Of a DNA stretch of 64,000 nt, positions 43,982-54,519 are shown piece after piece. The position numbers and the translations under genes are program-made. Position 1 is the first letter of the stretch, and every line of letters starts with the position of its first letter. Below the pieces are notes generated by a model, which was not told where the DNA came from, did not search any database, and was given only the letters and a program-made list of their open reading frames with translations. Source of the DNA: Synaphobranchus kaupii (Eukaryota > Chordata > Actinopteri > Anguilliformes > Synaphobranchidae); the NCBI GenBank assembly GCA_029718625.1, contig CM056389.1:23221381-23285380 (forward strand), in the 5' to 3' direction.

Positions 43982-45463
43982 TAGGGATGCACCGATCCGA
44001 CTTTTTCAGTCCCGATACCGATATCTGGGCTTTGGGTATCGGCCGATACCGAGTACCGATCCGATACCATTAATAAACTTCTATGAATTAATAAAGTGTA
44101 TGCCTCACTGTGTGGAAGAGACTGGGATCATTCTTTTGTGCAAAGCAACATCAGGCTTGACTTAAACATTACTTTCCTAACTTTGTAAAACAAAATGTAA
44201 CAAATTAACACATAGACATAAATGTACTGAATTGTTATTCATTATTAAAATAATAAATAATCGTGCACCAGCAACTTGGACAAAACATTCAAAATAAACA
44301 GGAATCAAACTTCTTTGTAAACGTTTAGTGCAAATAGGAATTTAAAATCCAATATAAAATAATAGCTCGAGCTGGATATCTTGTAGCCGTGAATATGCAA
44401 GTGGAGAATGTTTAAAATGTCCCACAATCTGTCTTCCGCTTGCAACGGCATCACTCACACTCCGTTGTGACAGTAGTCCCTCGTTGATTACGAGCTGCAT
44501 TGTATGTGTAACGCAGCCTAAGCTGCGCACTCCCATGTTGTCCATGGCCTTTTTCATGTTGCTAGCGTTGTCCCTCAAAATGATGTGCACTTCGGTCAAC
44601 GGAATATGCCACTGAACAAGCATTTCCTTTATGGCAGTCAAAATCGAGTCGCTGGTGTGTGCTCCATGGACGTTTTTTGCTTGTAGCATCGCACTGTGAG
44701 GCGTACAACTCGTGTCCAACCAGTGTACAGTTAAACTTAAAAGTGACATGGGGCACACGTCGGAGCTCCAGATATCTGTGGTGAAGCTCATCGCTTTTAC
44801 ATATTTTAACTCCGATATGTGTTTGCACACTGTCTTGTACAGTTCAGGCAGAGCGGTCTCGGAAAAATATTTTCATGATGGCAGACTGTACCGTGGTTCC
44901 AGGTGTTCAAATAGGTGGCGGAAGCCCTCGTTTTAACGACTGACGGGTTGCTCATCCAAAACAATGAATTCCAGAACCTTTTCTGTTATTTTTGTCGCTT
45001 TCACACTATCACTTGGAAGTTTCTCGCATCTTTGCAGTGCATCCGCCAAAGTTAACTGCTTCGTCGTATCGTCCCCTTTTTTTGTTTTGTTTAACTCGAG
45101 GAACTCGGCGTGCTCTTTGGCATAATGCTTGTGGAGGTGCTTGATTAAGGTGGTTGTGTTATATTTTGCAGTGCTACCACCACCCCTCGGAACATTGGCT
45201 TTGCAGATATTGCAAGTAGCCGTCGAACTTGTTGGCGTAGCAAGCGTGAAATACCTCCAAACAGCTGACCCTTTGGCTCGCTCCATGCATTTGGTGTGTT
45301 TTGAGAAAAATCTACCGGCGTGCTGCTGACGCATGACGTAGTTCGCGTCACACACATAGAAATAGAAGTGAATAGATCGGCCCCATTGTCCGATACCCGA
45401 TCTAGCTATTTAGTCAATATCGGGGCCGATATCCGATATCAATATCGGATCGGTGCATCCCTA
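43982..45463 (-). mobile_element. hAT transposon with 8-bp target duplication
   Basis: Ends TAGGGATGCACCGATCC and GATCGGTGCATCCCTA, with CTAATCAG repeated exactly at 43974-43981 and 45464-45471. Subterminal regions carry many CCGATA/TATCGG motifs, probable transposase binding repeats. Unit A shows the empty site (TTAACTAATCGCAC near 40069). Confidence 0.92.
44342..45355 (-). pseudogene. hAT transposase, truncated
   Basis: Two minus-strand segments. 45355-44933 has a BED finger (VWRYFTLA...CNICKANVPRGGG...LIKHLHKHYAKEH). 44830-44342 has the start of the RNase H-like core (SFTTDIWSSDVCPMSLLSLT, ILRDNASNMKKAMDNMGVRS, LGCVTHTMQLVINEGLL, IVGHFKHSPLAYSRLQDIQL). A stop and frameshift lie between them. 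The insertion domain and the C-terminal dimerisation domain are deleted, so the element is non-autonomous. Confidence 0.85.
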
Positions 45464-45900
45464 CTAATCAGCCTTAAAGGTGTGCTTCTGTCCTTTGGGT
45501 GTCTGAGCCCGGGGAGAAAAGGAGAAAGGAGACACAGGGCGGCAAAAAGCATTGCTGAACATTGCTGAAAAGTGTTTGCGTTTTGGCTTTTTTGTCTTTC
45601 TTATTTTAGTTAATTCATTTTGCCAGGATCCTGTGAGGGTGATGGGTGCAAATTTGTGTTTGTTTGTTTGAAGAACTGCCTCTCTTCAATCAAGTCCTGT
45701 GAAACCCGGAATTGCTGCATTCCCCTGTGTCCTGCTATTTGGTTAGGTTATGGTTGCTGAAGGAGCAACAGCTCAAGGCAACAGCTCAAGGCAACAGCTG
45801 CAGCTGCAGCAGGAACTGTGGGGGGAGAAAGAACGGAATAATAAGCTCAACGAAACAATAAAACAATATAACAAGTCCTTAAAACCACTGAAACAAGAAA

Positions 45901-46620
45901 ATGGTCAAGACAGAAAAGACAGTTAAAACTAGTCAGTCCAATCCATCGGACTTGTCAGTAATTATGGAAAGCCTGGAAGGTATCAAAGTCAAACTGGAAA
46001 GCCTGGAAGGTATCAAGGTCCAACTGAAAGACATAATGAAGGAGTTACAAGAACTCAAAGATGAAAACGTCAAGAAAGACCAGCGAATAAAGTCTCTAAC
46101 ATACAGAGTGGAGGAGTTTGAACAGCAAGGGAAGCTCAATGATGTGATCATCACGGGTCTCATGATTAAACCAAGGAACTATGCCAGGGCGATGGGGTCC
46201 CACGAGGAGACAGACGAGGCAGACATCCAATCCGTGGAAATACAGGTGGAGAAGTTTCTAAACTCCAAAAACATCGACATGGATCTCACCAATGTGGATT
46301 TTTGCTATTTGCTTCCCAAGAGAAAAACTAACGAAGGCCGGAACAACGAAACCCGCGCAGTGGTGCTGAGATTCATAAGTAGAAAATACAAAATTGCTCT
46401 ACTGAAGCAGGGTAAAAATCTAAAAGGATCTAACGTGTTCATCAATGAAAATCTCAGCAAAGCAAACGCCACCATCGCTTGGAAAGCGCGTCAATTGAAG
46501 AAAGGCAAAAAATTACAGAACACCTGGACGGCAAATTGTAAAGTTTACATCAAACCAAATGGGTCTCCAGAAAACATCAGACGCGCTGATCAGGGCGCTG
46601 GAGGAGCTGGAGAAATATGA
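45901..46620 (+). CDS. LINE C ORF1 protein, intact
   Basis: 239 codons. Residues 20-75 form a coiled coil with an internal repeat (ESLEGIKVKLESLEGIKVQL) followed by DIMKELQELKDENVKKD. An RRM-like region follows (LNDVIITGLMIKP, DVDFCYLLPKRK-like, AVVLRFISRKYKIALLKQGK), then a basic C-terminal part (NENLSKANATIAWKARQLKK, ANCKVYIKPNGSPENI). By analogy with LINE ORF1 proteins it would trimerise and bind element RNA. ORF2 begins 34 nt downstream. Confidence 0.85.
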   Translation: MVKTEKTVKTSQSNPSDLSVIMESLEGIKVKLESLEGIKVQLKDIMKELQELKDENVKKDQRIKSLTYRVEEFEQQGKLNDVIITGLMIKPRNYARAMGSHEETDEADIQSVEIQVEKFLNSKNIDMDLTNVDFCYLLPKRKTNEGRNNETRAVVLRFISRKYKIALLKQGKNLKGSNVFINENLSKANATIAWKARQLKKGKKLQNTWTANCKVYIKPNGSPENIRRADQGAGGAGEI

Positions 46621-46654
46621 ATAGTAAGGTACGTGAAAACTATGTTAAAACACC

Positions 46655-49600
46655 ATGAACTCAGTACAACCAAAAAGTAAAGCTTCACTGATTAAAATGA
46701 ATGAATTGATGGATAAAATTGCTGACTATGAAAAAGGGAGCAGCTTTTCAGTTGGACCTCACCAGAACCGAACATCAAAAGCCGCGAATGAAGAAGTTGA
46801 TCCAGACAGACACTTTTATTATAATGGAATAAACAAATGTGGATATTACTTGGAAGATCAGTTCAATGAGAACATTAACATGGATGGAAAGCTGTCAATA
46901 ATCCACTTCAACAGCAGGAGTCTATACGCAAACTTTGAGCAGATACAGGAGTATCTATGTACATTTGTCAAACCATTTAACATCATTGCAGTGTCGGAAA
47001 CTTGGATTAACGTTGAGAAATGCATGGATTTCCACCTGGAAGGGTATAATTTTGTGTGTAAGAGCAGAATCAACAAATCTGGTGGAGGGGTTGCATTGTT
47101 TATTGAGGAGAGCATAAATTTTGAGATACTGGAAAGCTTGTCAATTGTCATTGAAAATGTAATGGAGTGTGTAACAATTGAATTTTCAACGCCGAAAGGT
47201 AAAAAAACTGTTATATGCAACGTTTACAGAGCTCCCAGCTCAAAAATAGACATATTCAACAATTGCCTGGGAGAAATATTAACAAAAATGAATCAGAGAA
47301 ATGTTTTTATATGTGGAGATTTTAACGTAGACATATTAAATCCTACGATAACAAGTTGATTGAGGACTTCGTTAACACAATGTATGCGAGCGGAATACGA
47401 CCACTAATCACCCAGCCAAGCAGAATAACTAAACATAGTGCCACACTAATTGACAACATTTATACAAATATACTGGACAAAGTAATAATAAGTGGTATTA
47501 TGATAAATGATATCTCTGATCACCTTCCAGTCTTCGCTATCTGTGACTGGAAACACACTTTGGAGCAGAAACCAGTGACAAAAATCTTAAAAAGAATTAG
47601 AAACGAAAAGAGACTTAAAGATTTTGAACAAGATATGATGAATCAAAAGTGGAATGATGTATGGACTGAAAGAGACACAAACAAAGCGTATGAGGCCTTC
47701 TTAAACACAATAAACTCAATATATGACAAGCATTGCCCGATAGTCAAATATTCGAGTAGAGACAACAAAGTCAAAGTCAAAGGAAAAATGCCATGGTTCA
47801 CCAAGAACATAGAGAACGCCTGTAGGAAAAAAAACAGCTTATATAAACAGTTTTTAAAGGAAAAGAATGTACAGTCATATGCAAAGTACAAACGCTATAG
47901 AAACAGAGTGACATATTTGTTGAGGAAACATAAAAAAGATTATTATGACAAGTTACTAACAGAAAATAGAAACTACACCAGAAATCTTTGGAAAATAATA
48001 AATTCCGTCTCGGGAAGAAAGGCCAAACGGACATTCTCCGACCATTTCAACATAAACAACAGGAGGGAAGAAGATAAGAAGGTGATAGTAGATAGTTTCA
48101 ACAAATACTTTGTTAGTGTAGGTCCAGAACTAGCCAAGGCCATTCCATCCTCACTCCAGCAGTGGGATCACTTGGATAGGGGCGGTGAGACAAAACAAGA
48201 GTCATTATTTTTAAATCCTGTCACACAAACTGAAATCAAAGCAATACTGAGAGACTGCACAGCCAAGACATCCACGGACGCAGATCAGATAGACATGACA
48301 TTGTTAAAAAGGATATCAATAGCGATCATACCTCCGCTAACATATATATGTAACTTATCGTTCTGCAATGGCGTGTTTCCAGATAAAATGAAGATTTTAG
48401 CAAAAGTTCTTCCTCTGTACAAAAGTGGAGACAAACAGGAGTTTTCAAATTATCGTCCGATTTCAATTTTACCACAGTGCTCAAAAATTATTGAAAAGCT
48501 CTTTAATGTCAGATTAGATAAGTTCATTGATAAACACAAACTGCTATGTGACAGCCAATACGGGTTCAGGAAAAAAACATTCAACAGCACTGGCCCTAAC
48601 AGAATCCATAGAATTTATCAAAGACGCGCTAGACCGGAAACTATTCACCTTAGGCATTTTCATCGACCTGAAAAAAGCTTTTGACACGATAAACCACAGT
48701 ATATTGATTGAAAAATTGTACAGATATGGAATTAGAGGAATCGCATTACAATGGATAAAGAGTTACCTATCAAATAGAGTTCAATTTGTACAGATAGGGG
48801 ACAACATATCAACATGCCTGAACATCACCTGTGGGGTCACACAGGGTTCAGTCTTAGGACCAAAATTATTTATACTATATATTAATGACATAGTCAAAGT
48901 ATCTGACGTTTTAAAATTAATTTTATTCGCGGACGACACAAACATCCTCTGCTCTGGAAATGATCTTAATCAAATGGTCACATCAGTGAACAATGAAATG
49001 TCAAAGCTTCACACGTGGTTTAATATTAATAAACTATCACTAAACCTTTCAAAGACAAAATTCATATTATTTGGGAAAAGAGGCCTAAAGGAAAACATAA
49101 ACTTAAAAGTAAATGGTATCAACATTGAACGAGTGAACGAACACAAGATTCTGGGGGTTACGGTAGATTGCCTCCTGACATGGAAACCACATGTGAAGCT
49201 AGTTCAATGTAAGTTGGCCAAAAGTGTGTCTATTTTGTGGAAAATGCAGAAATTACTCAATCAACATTCACTTAAGACAATTTACTCAGCACTCATAACA
49301 CCCCACCTGCACTACTGTGTTGAAGTGTGGGGGCACACTTATAAAGACAATACAGAGCCGTTGTTTAAACTTCAAAAAAGGGCAATGAGAGTTGTATATG
49401 GTGTCCCATATAGAGACCACACAAATGACTTGTTTATTAAGGCAAAGTTTCTCAAGTGGCAGGATATAATTAAATATAATACCATACAAATATTATTCTT
49501 AGCCTCCAAAAATCTCTTACCCATAAATATACAGAAACTGTTTCTAAAGAGAGATGACATACATAACCTAAGAGGATACATGATATATAAACAAAAATCT

Positions 49601-49708
49601 ATAAAGTCAACACTCAGAGGTCATTCTTTATCTATTGAGGGGGTTAAGCTTTGGAACAGTTTACATGATGAGATTAAAATGTCTATAAACTTAGACCTTC
49701 AAGAGTAA
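46655..49708 (+). pseudogene. LINE C ORF2 (endonuclease-RT) copy 2, three frameshifts
   Basis: Endonuclease from LSIIHFNSRSLYANFEQIQE with NIIAVSETWINVEK, GGGVALFIEES, NVFICGDFNVDIL and SDHLPVFA. RT with YRPISILPQCSKI, FIDLKKAFDTINH, CGVTQGSVLGPKLFIL and FADDTNIL. C-terminal module HYCVEVWGHTYKDN. Lesions: one base lost near 47345, one A gained near 48575, two A lost near 49691 (premature end INLDLQE). Each of these sites is intact in copy 1, and vice versa, so the shared ancestor was intact. Confidence 0.92.
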
Positions 49709-50294
49709 TCTAAAATGGAAGATGATAGGAGATTACCAGAAATAAACAATAGTGAGTTATCATGAAAGGAAAATGAAAACAATGTCAAGATGTGCAAAAA
49801 CAATTGTAAGCGGTTTATGCTCTGCATTACAGGGGACACTCGAGCATCAGAAAAACGAAGAAACGGACACATTTATTGGGACATTATCTGAACAATATTC
49901 TGGACTGTTGCTGTTGAAATGAAACAAATTGTTTTGTCTAATATGACATGTACATTTAAATATTACTTATTTGGACTTTATTGTTTTGTTTATTTTTTTA
50001 TTTTTGTTTTTTTTGATTTTCTTTTTCTTTTTCTTTCTCGGACTGTTTTGTTATAAAGCAAGTTCAGCTATGCTGTTGTGATACGAAATAATCTGTTTTA
50101 AACAAATGTATAATGTGAACTTTCAAATTTGATTGAGGAATTGGGGCGGGACTTGATAAGCAGGCTGCTTTTTCCTGTATCCCTTTTCGGCAGGTAATGT
50201 GTTTTGTCAGGGCATATTACAGAAATTGTGATAAAGTGCCGAAATAAATAAATAAATAAATTCTGTCCCTCCCAGTGGTGTCACATGGTGTCTG

Positions 50295-50337
50295 ACATAC
50301 CTCCAAGGATTTAAAAATAAAATCCTTGGAGGTATGT
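50295..50337. repeat. Perfect 18-bp hairpin
   Basis: ACATACCTCCAAGGATTT and its exact inverted complement AAATCCTTGGAGGTATGT are separated by 7 nt. It lies just past LINE C, in the OR 3' flank. Unit A has only a degenerate single arm (ACCTCCAAAGATTC near 40389). Confidence 0.8.
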
Positions 50338-50939
50338 AAAATCCTTACTCATCATGTAATTAGATATTAGTATACTGAGAAGCCCAATTTGCAAGACAAG
50401 ATGGTAGACTTTACATTCTTCTTTATTCAGTAGGGTTGGAGCTGTCAGTCACCCTCTTCAAGCCATTGATCTGCGACAGTATAACAGTGTGCTGAAATGC
50501 TAAATCCCTTTAGCTTGTTTCTGGGAGATGAAATGGTCTTTATTTGTATCAAGCTTTACAGTTTTGAAATTGCTTTACAGAAAATAAATTTAATTACATA
50601 AGAGGAAAATACACAAGTCGATTAAAAACAGTACAAGTAAGAAGGGCCAATTATGGATGCAATCTTAAACATAATGTGCAGTGTTCAATGGTTTAATTGT
50701 TATTGTATAATATATTTTTGTACTCACACAAATAAAATATGACAAGGGACAACAGAACTAAACACGATATTGCAATTATTATGCTTTCTTTTAAAAAGTA
50801 TATTGGTTCTTATTAGGTTTTAAAATGTAGATGTGCTTTTTATAATGCAAAAGATTAATGGGGGAAAAGACAGGAGATGGTTCACATTGTGTTCACATGA
50901 ACACATTGTGTACAGGACATGATCATCCTCAGTCCAGCA

Positions 50940-51345
50940 AAGGACACCCATTGTAGGATTTCACTTCAAATGTCCTCTGCCCAGCTGGCACAAAATATTT
51001 ACAATGTTGTAGCAAAGTTTTTCCAATTATAATTGTTAATTTTTAGATATGCAGTTGTTATCAGAGAATAACATTTTTTTAAAAAACTGTCCTCAACCTA
51101 TACCGTTTACTTTAAAAGTCCTCTGCCCAGCAGGCACAAAACTATATTGCAACTTTTACAATGGTGCAGTAAAGGTTTGTCTGTGTAGAGAATAACAATG
51201 CTGTACCTGTTATTCCAATGATAATTGTTTTCCCAGCTTCCAAACCACAACTTTACAGCTATGTTTGAAAAAAGGTAGATCTGGCAGTTTTTCCTGTAGG
51301 AAAATAGTTTGCATATGCAGTTGTGATGAGAACATAACATTTTTT
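50940..51345. repeat. Local tandem duplication in OR2 3' flank
   Basis: CCTCTGCCCAGC.GGCACAAAA, TTTACAATG.TG.AG.AAAG, TATGCAGTTGT.AT.AGA and CTCAACCTA recur in order about 150-230 bp apart. Unit A carries the block once. Confidence 0.7.
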
Positions 51346-51389
51346 AACCTCAACCTAAACATTTAAAAAACTGGGTGGCACTGGTTTTC

Positions 51390-52346
51390 CTATTTTGGCA
51401 AGATAGTGGATTTGAAAAACTTCACAATGTTTGTGCGAATATCTTTCATGGAAATGCCATAGATGATTGGGTTGACCGTGGGGGGCATGATGATATACAG
51501 AATTGCGCAGAACTTTTTGGCATTGGGGCTGATTTCTTGACTCCTGTAGGCCACAAGAATGATGAAGATGGAGACCTCAAAGAGGATAAAAATGGTGAGA
51601 TGGGAGCTGCACGTCTGTATGGCTTTGCTCCTACTGTTTTTCTCCTGTTTGACCACACATGCAATGAGGATCTTCACATAGGAAAAGGTCATGACCACGA
51701 TGGAGCTCGTACTTAAGAGCCAAGATGTGCATGTAAAGTACAAGTTTTGGATGGGGGTGGGAAGGCACGCCAGCCTCAGAATGGCTTGATTGCTGCAATA
51801 GACGTGCCTGATCAACGTCCCACACAGCGGCGTTTCCACGGTCAGAATGAAGAGGACCGTAACCTGGAGGAATGCGATTAACCATGCCAGAAAACAGAGT
51901 GAGACCAGTCTCCCAGTGGTCATGATGGCGTGGTGGTGCAGTAGCTTGCAGATGGCCACGTAGCGGTCGTACGCCATGACTGACATAATGGTAGAAACAG
52001 CCGCACCGTACAAATGCACGCAGAAGGCCTGGACGATGGCTGCCACGTAGCCGATGGTCCTGTCCCCTGTCTGGAAGTGGGTCATCAGCTGGGTTGTGAT
52101 CACCGTGCCCCCGAGCATGTCGCACACTGCCAGGTTGCACATCATCACGTACATGGGCTTGTGGAGCTTGGTGTCCACAGTGATCACAGTAATCACGGTG
52201 AGGTTTCCCAGCAGCAACACGGTATACACAACGAGCGTGACCGCAAACAGGGGGTACCCCTGCTGCCTGGTTATGGTGAAACCTTCCACTATGAACACGA
52301 TGGGCTGCTTCAAAGGTACATATGAAACATTTTCCATCTCTGCCAT
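51390..52346 (-). CDS. Odorant receptor OR2, complete
   Basis: 318 codons from MAEMENVSYVPL. An upstream in-frame ATG at 52376 is unlikely because TTTCAG (52353-52358) forms a splice acceptor six bases before MAEM, as in OR1. Features: NVS glycosylation site; TM1 VVYTVLLLGNLTVI; TM2 KPMYVMMCNLAVCDMLGG; TM3 to MAYDRYVAIC; TM4 LVSLCFLAWLIAFLQ; loop-2 cysteines (TPLCG, YCSNQ); TM5 SSIVVMTFSYVKILIA; TM6 KAIQTCSSHLTIFILF; TM7 IIMPPTVNPIIYGI. The length is normal for a fish OR. After the DRYVAIC core the usual KPLHY reads KLLHHH, which is atypical. The protein should sit in cilia of olfactory neurons and signal through a Golf-type G protein. The ligand is unknown. Confidence 0.93.
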   Translation of the reverse strand: MAEMENVSYVPLKQPIVFIVEGFTITRQQGYPLFAVTLVVYTVLLLGNLTVITVITVDTKLHKPMYVMMCNLAVCDMLGGTVITTQLMTHFQTGDRTIGYVAAIVQAFCVHLYGAAVSTIMSVMAYDRYVAICKLLHHHAIMTTGRLVSLCFLAWLIAFLQVTVLFILTVETPLCGTLIRHVYCSNQAILRLACLPTPIQNLYFTCTSWLLSTSSIVVMTFSYVKILIACVVKQEKNSRSKAIQTCSSHLTIFILFEVSIFIILVAYRSQEISPNAKKFCAILYIIMPPTVNPIIYGISMKDIRTNIVKFFKSTILPK

Positions 52347-52351
52347 CAGAC

Positions 52352-52860
52352 CCTGAAAACCGTAAGAAATGTACATGTGATCAGAGAAATCCCATTATAG
52401 CTGCAATAACATAACATCTCTAGTTCCAGGTCTTCTAGAAAGGTCTGCATTTCTACCAGTGCTCAGACAGTATTTTCTAGTAGATGCTCTCCACTCCAAA
52501 CAAAGTAAATGCAACATATTCTTTGGCTGTACTTTGAGTGATGGAAAGGCGAGGTCATACCTGTCTCAAGATCAAGGTTGGCAGTCATCTGTTCTTGGTC
52601 GGCTTTCAGGCTTTATCCTGGACAAGCTCCCCTCTCTCTGCCCTGTCACCCGTTTTAGAGGCAGGAGAGGACCGCCCCCTGACTCGATGATGTAATGCGC
52701 TGAAAGACGCGTGGCAGGTGCTGCTGCTTTTAACATGTTGCTGCAGTGGTACATGCAGCCTGGGGAAAGAGGCCCACAGGTGCAGCCTGCCTGAATGTCA
52801 TTTCAATATAAAGTATGTACTGGCCTGGTTCCAATCAACACTTGTGATTAATGTACACCT
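52352..52860 (-). promoter_or_regulatory. OR2 5' flank: splice acceptor, intron and promoter region
   Basis: Conserved against OR1 (15932-16259, then 21276-21370 past the hAT insertion). Only this copy has a further ~100-bp insertion between about 52555 and 52680. The conserved span is the best candidate for the 5' exon, intron and promoter. No TATA box was assigned. Confidence 0.55.
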
Positions 52861-53429
52861 CAAAAAAAAATTTGTTTTTTACTTTACAAACACAATACAG
52901 TGAATATCTCTGAAAACACTTTTTGTTTTGCCTTACTGCCTATTGTAACAGGGAAAACAAACATGATTACACTGCGAAGATAATGTGCAATAACCCAAAC
53001 TACCCCCTCAATGCATTGATTAAAAAAGTGAAATTAATAGCTTTTTTATGGTTTTTTTATACTGTTCAGAAACTGAATATACACATGTAGAATCCTTAGA
53101 TTTACTCTGAAACCTATTTTGTAGCAATATGTTTTGAGAAATATAATATTTCTATATGCCCATTGAAATGACCCTGTAAATGGATTTATTGGGGTGCGTT
53201 CAAATCCGATTTTTATGCTTTCTTCCTGTCGTTCCCTTCCCTTGCTTCAAGGGATTCAACCTCATTGTCATTGTATCCTTTCAAACTCAATGTGCTAGAG
53301 TACAGAATCATAATAGCAAAAAATGTGTCACTGTCCAATGAATTATGGTGCTATTATATATTTTTATTTTTTTTCAGCTGTATTCGCACACCCTCTAAAA
53401 AGACCTGTTTTTACATTCTCTCAATAACT
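52861..53429. other. Intergenic, nothing recognised
   Basis: AT-rich without supported features. Confidence 0.5.
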
Positions 53430-53920
53430 ACCTTACCTACTAGCCTACCAAAGATGGTGGATTGTGTTGTAGGCTATATGGTGTAATGTTATAAAAAATT
53501 AAAATACCATTTCAAAAAATTGTGTAAATGTCAACTTGTTTTAATCTGTAGAATATAGCCATAGATTCCTGACTAGGCTAAATATAGATTATTAGGGTAC
53601 AATAGCCGAGGCAACAGGTAAAATATCCAAGGTTGATGGGCCTGTGAGTTGGGAAATCAAAGTCTGTTGTGTCCCGGGGTCGTTTCCCCAGTGTTTTCAC
53701 CAAATGAAAAATAAGCTGAATTGCAGTCATTCAGTTTTTTACTTTTACTGTCTTTTACTGCCATCTGCTGGGTAAAGACATGTATCATAGTCTAAACAAC
53801 ATATGCTATACAGAATAGGCCTACACGATTTTTTAAAAATTATATTTTTATTTAATTAGTCTATACACCATACAAAATAATCCACCATCTTTGGTAGGCT
53901 ATAGGCTCAGGCTGTGTCTT
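53430..53920. repeat. Fold-back structure with ~50-80 bp arms
   Basis: AGCCTACCAAAGATGGTGGATT (53440s) is inverted at 53880-53905, and pairing continues through GTATGGTGTA-type sequence on both sides. The loop is about 380 bp. It may be an old MITE. Confidence 0.65.
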
Positions 53921-54248
53921 GTTCCGAATGCTGTCTCAGGAATTCTGTGGACTATGTTACCTTTGCTCTGCACATAGCCTAGGGGTAAGTCTATCTAAAA
54001 GAAAACAATAATTAATAGAAATCCTGATGCAAATGCCCACAGTGAAAATGGTAGTATATTTTTCAGGCATAGCCTGCAATGAATTAGCTGGCTGGTTTTA
54101 ACCATGCAAACCCATAACATTAGACTATCGGCTAGTGGCAGGGGAACTAGGCTAAAGTTAACTTGGTTGGCTCATAACTTTTAGGCTACCCCGTTTCCTT
54201 TTTAATTCTCATCATTTAGCCTATAATCCCCAAACACAGAGAAAGAAC
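53921..54248. other. Intergenic, nothing recognised
   Basis: No supported feature. Confidence 0.5.
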
Positions 54249-54483
54249 GGTTACGACTGTAACCATGTTCTATGAGTTCCGGGTGACCATTAGGGTCGTC
54301 AATATGGATGGCGTTCTGGGGCCAGATGCATCGAGACTTTTATTCCAGAATTTGTCATGGTACATAAAGGGAGGAGCATCCTATGGATGTCCTCAGAACA
54401 ATTTTTTTGCCCTTGAAAGGTCCCGAGTTACCATTATCCCTAATGGTCATCCGGAACTAATAGAACATGGTTACAGTCATAAC
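54249..54483. repeat. 235-bp inverted repeat resembling a DIRS terminal repeat
   Basis: GGTTACGACTGTAACCATG... (54249-54295) is inverted at 54433-54483 (CATGGTTACAGTCATAACT). The motif ACCATTAGGGTCGTCAATAT inside the left arm recurs in direct orientation at 57094-57115, next to the DIRS-like recombinase remnant. GTTACGACTGTAAC is a near-perfect palindrome. Confidence 0.65.
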
Positions 54484-54519
54484 TAGTCCAAACAGACTTG
54501 TGTCAAGGAATTCCGTTGC

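Larger units (their letters stand above)
45746..50262 (+). mobile_element. LINE C copy 2, nearly full length
   Basis: A 5' UTR with short repeats (AGCTCAAGGCAACAGCTCA), ORF1, ORF2 and a 3' UTR ending in AATAAATAAATAAAT at 50262. It interrupts the duplication at CCTGCTATT / TTCTGTCCCTCCC, which is uninterrupted in unit A at 40362-40390. The RT motifs (FADD, QGSVLGP) and C-terminal module suggest the CR1/L2-like group. Confidence 0.9.
43876..52860. repeat. OR-locus segmental duplication, unit B
   Basis: Holds the complete receptor OR2 with its 3' flank homologous to unit A and its 5' flank homologous to OR1. Private insertions are a hAT (43982-45463) and LINE C copy 2 (about 45746-50262). Confidence 0.85.

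Noticed and set aside
39979..45745. GTGGCAGGGCT repeat as solo LTRs
   Set aside because: At first it looked like two LTR copies, but homology continues into the OR 3' flank in both places, so it is part of the segmental duplication.
52346..52376. Upstream ATG for OR2 (MYISYGFQGL)
   Set aside because: A splice acceptor TTTCAG lies between it and MAEMEN, and OR1 has no matching upstream ATG in frame.
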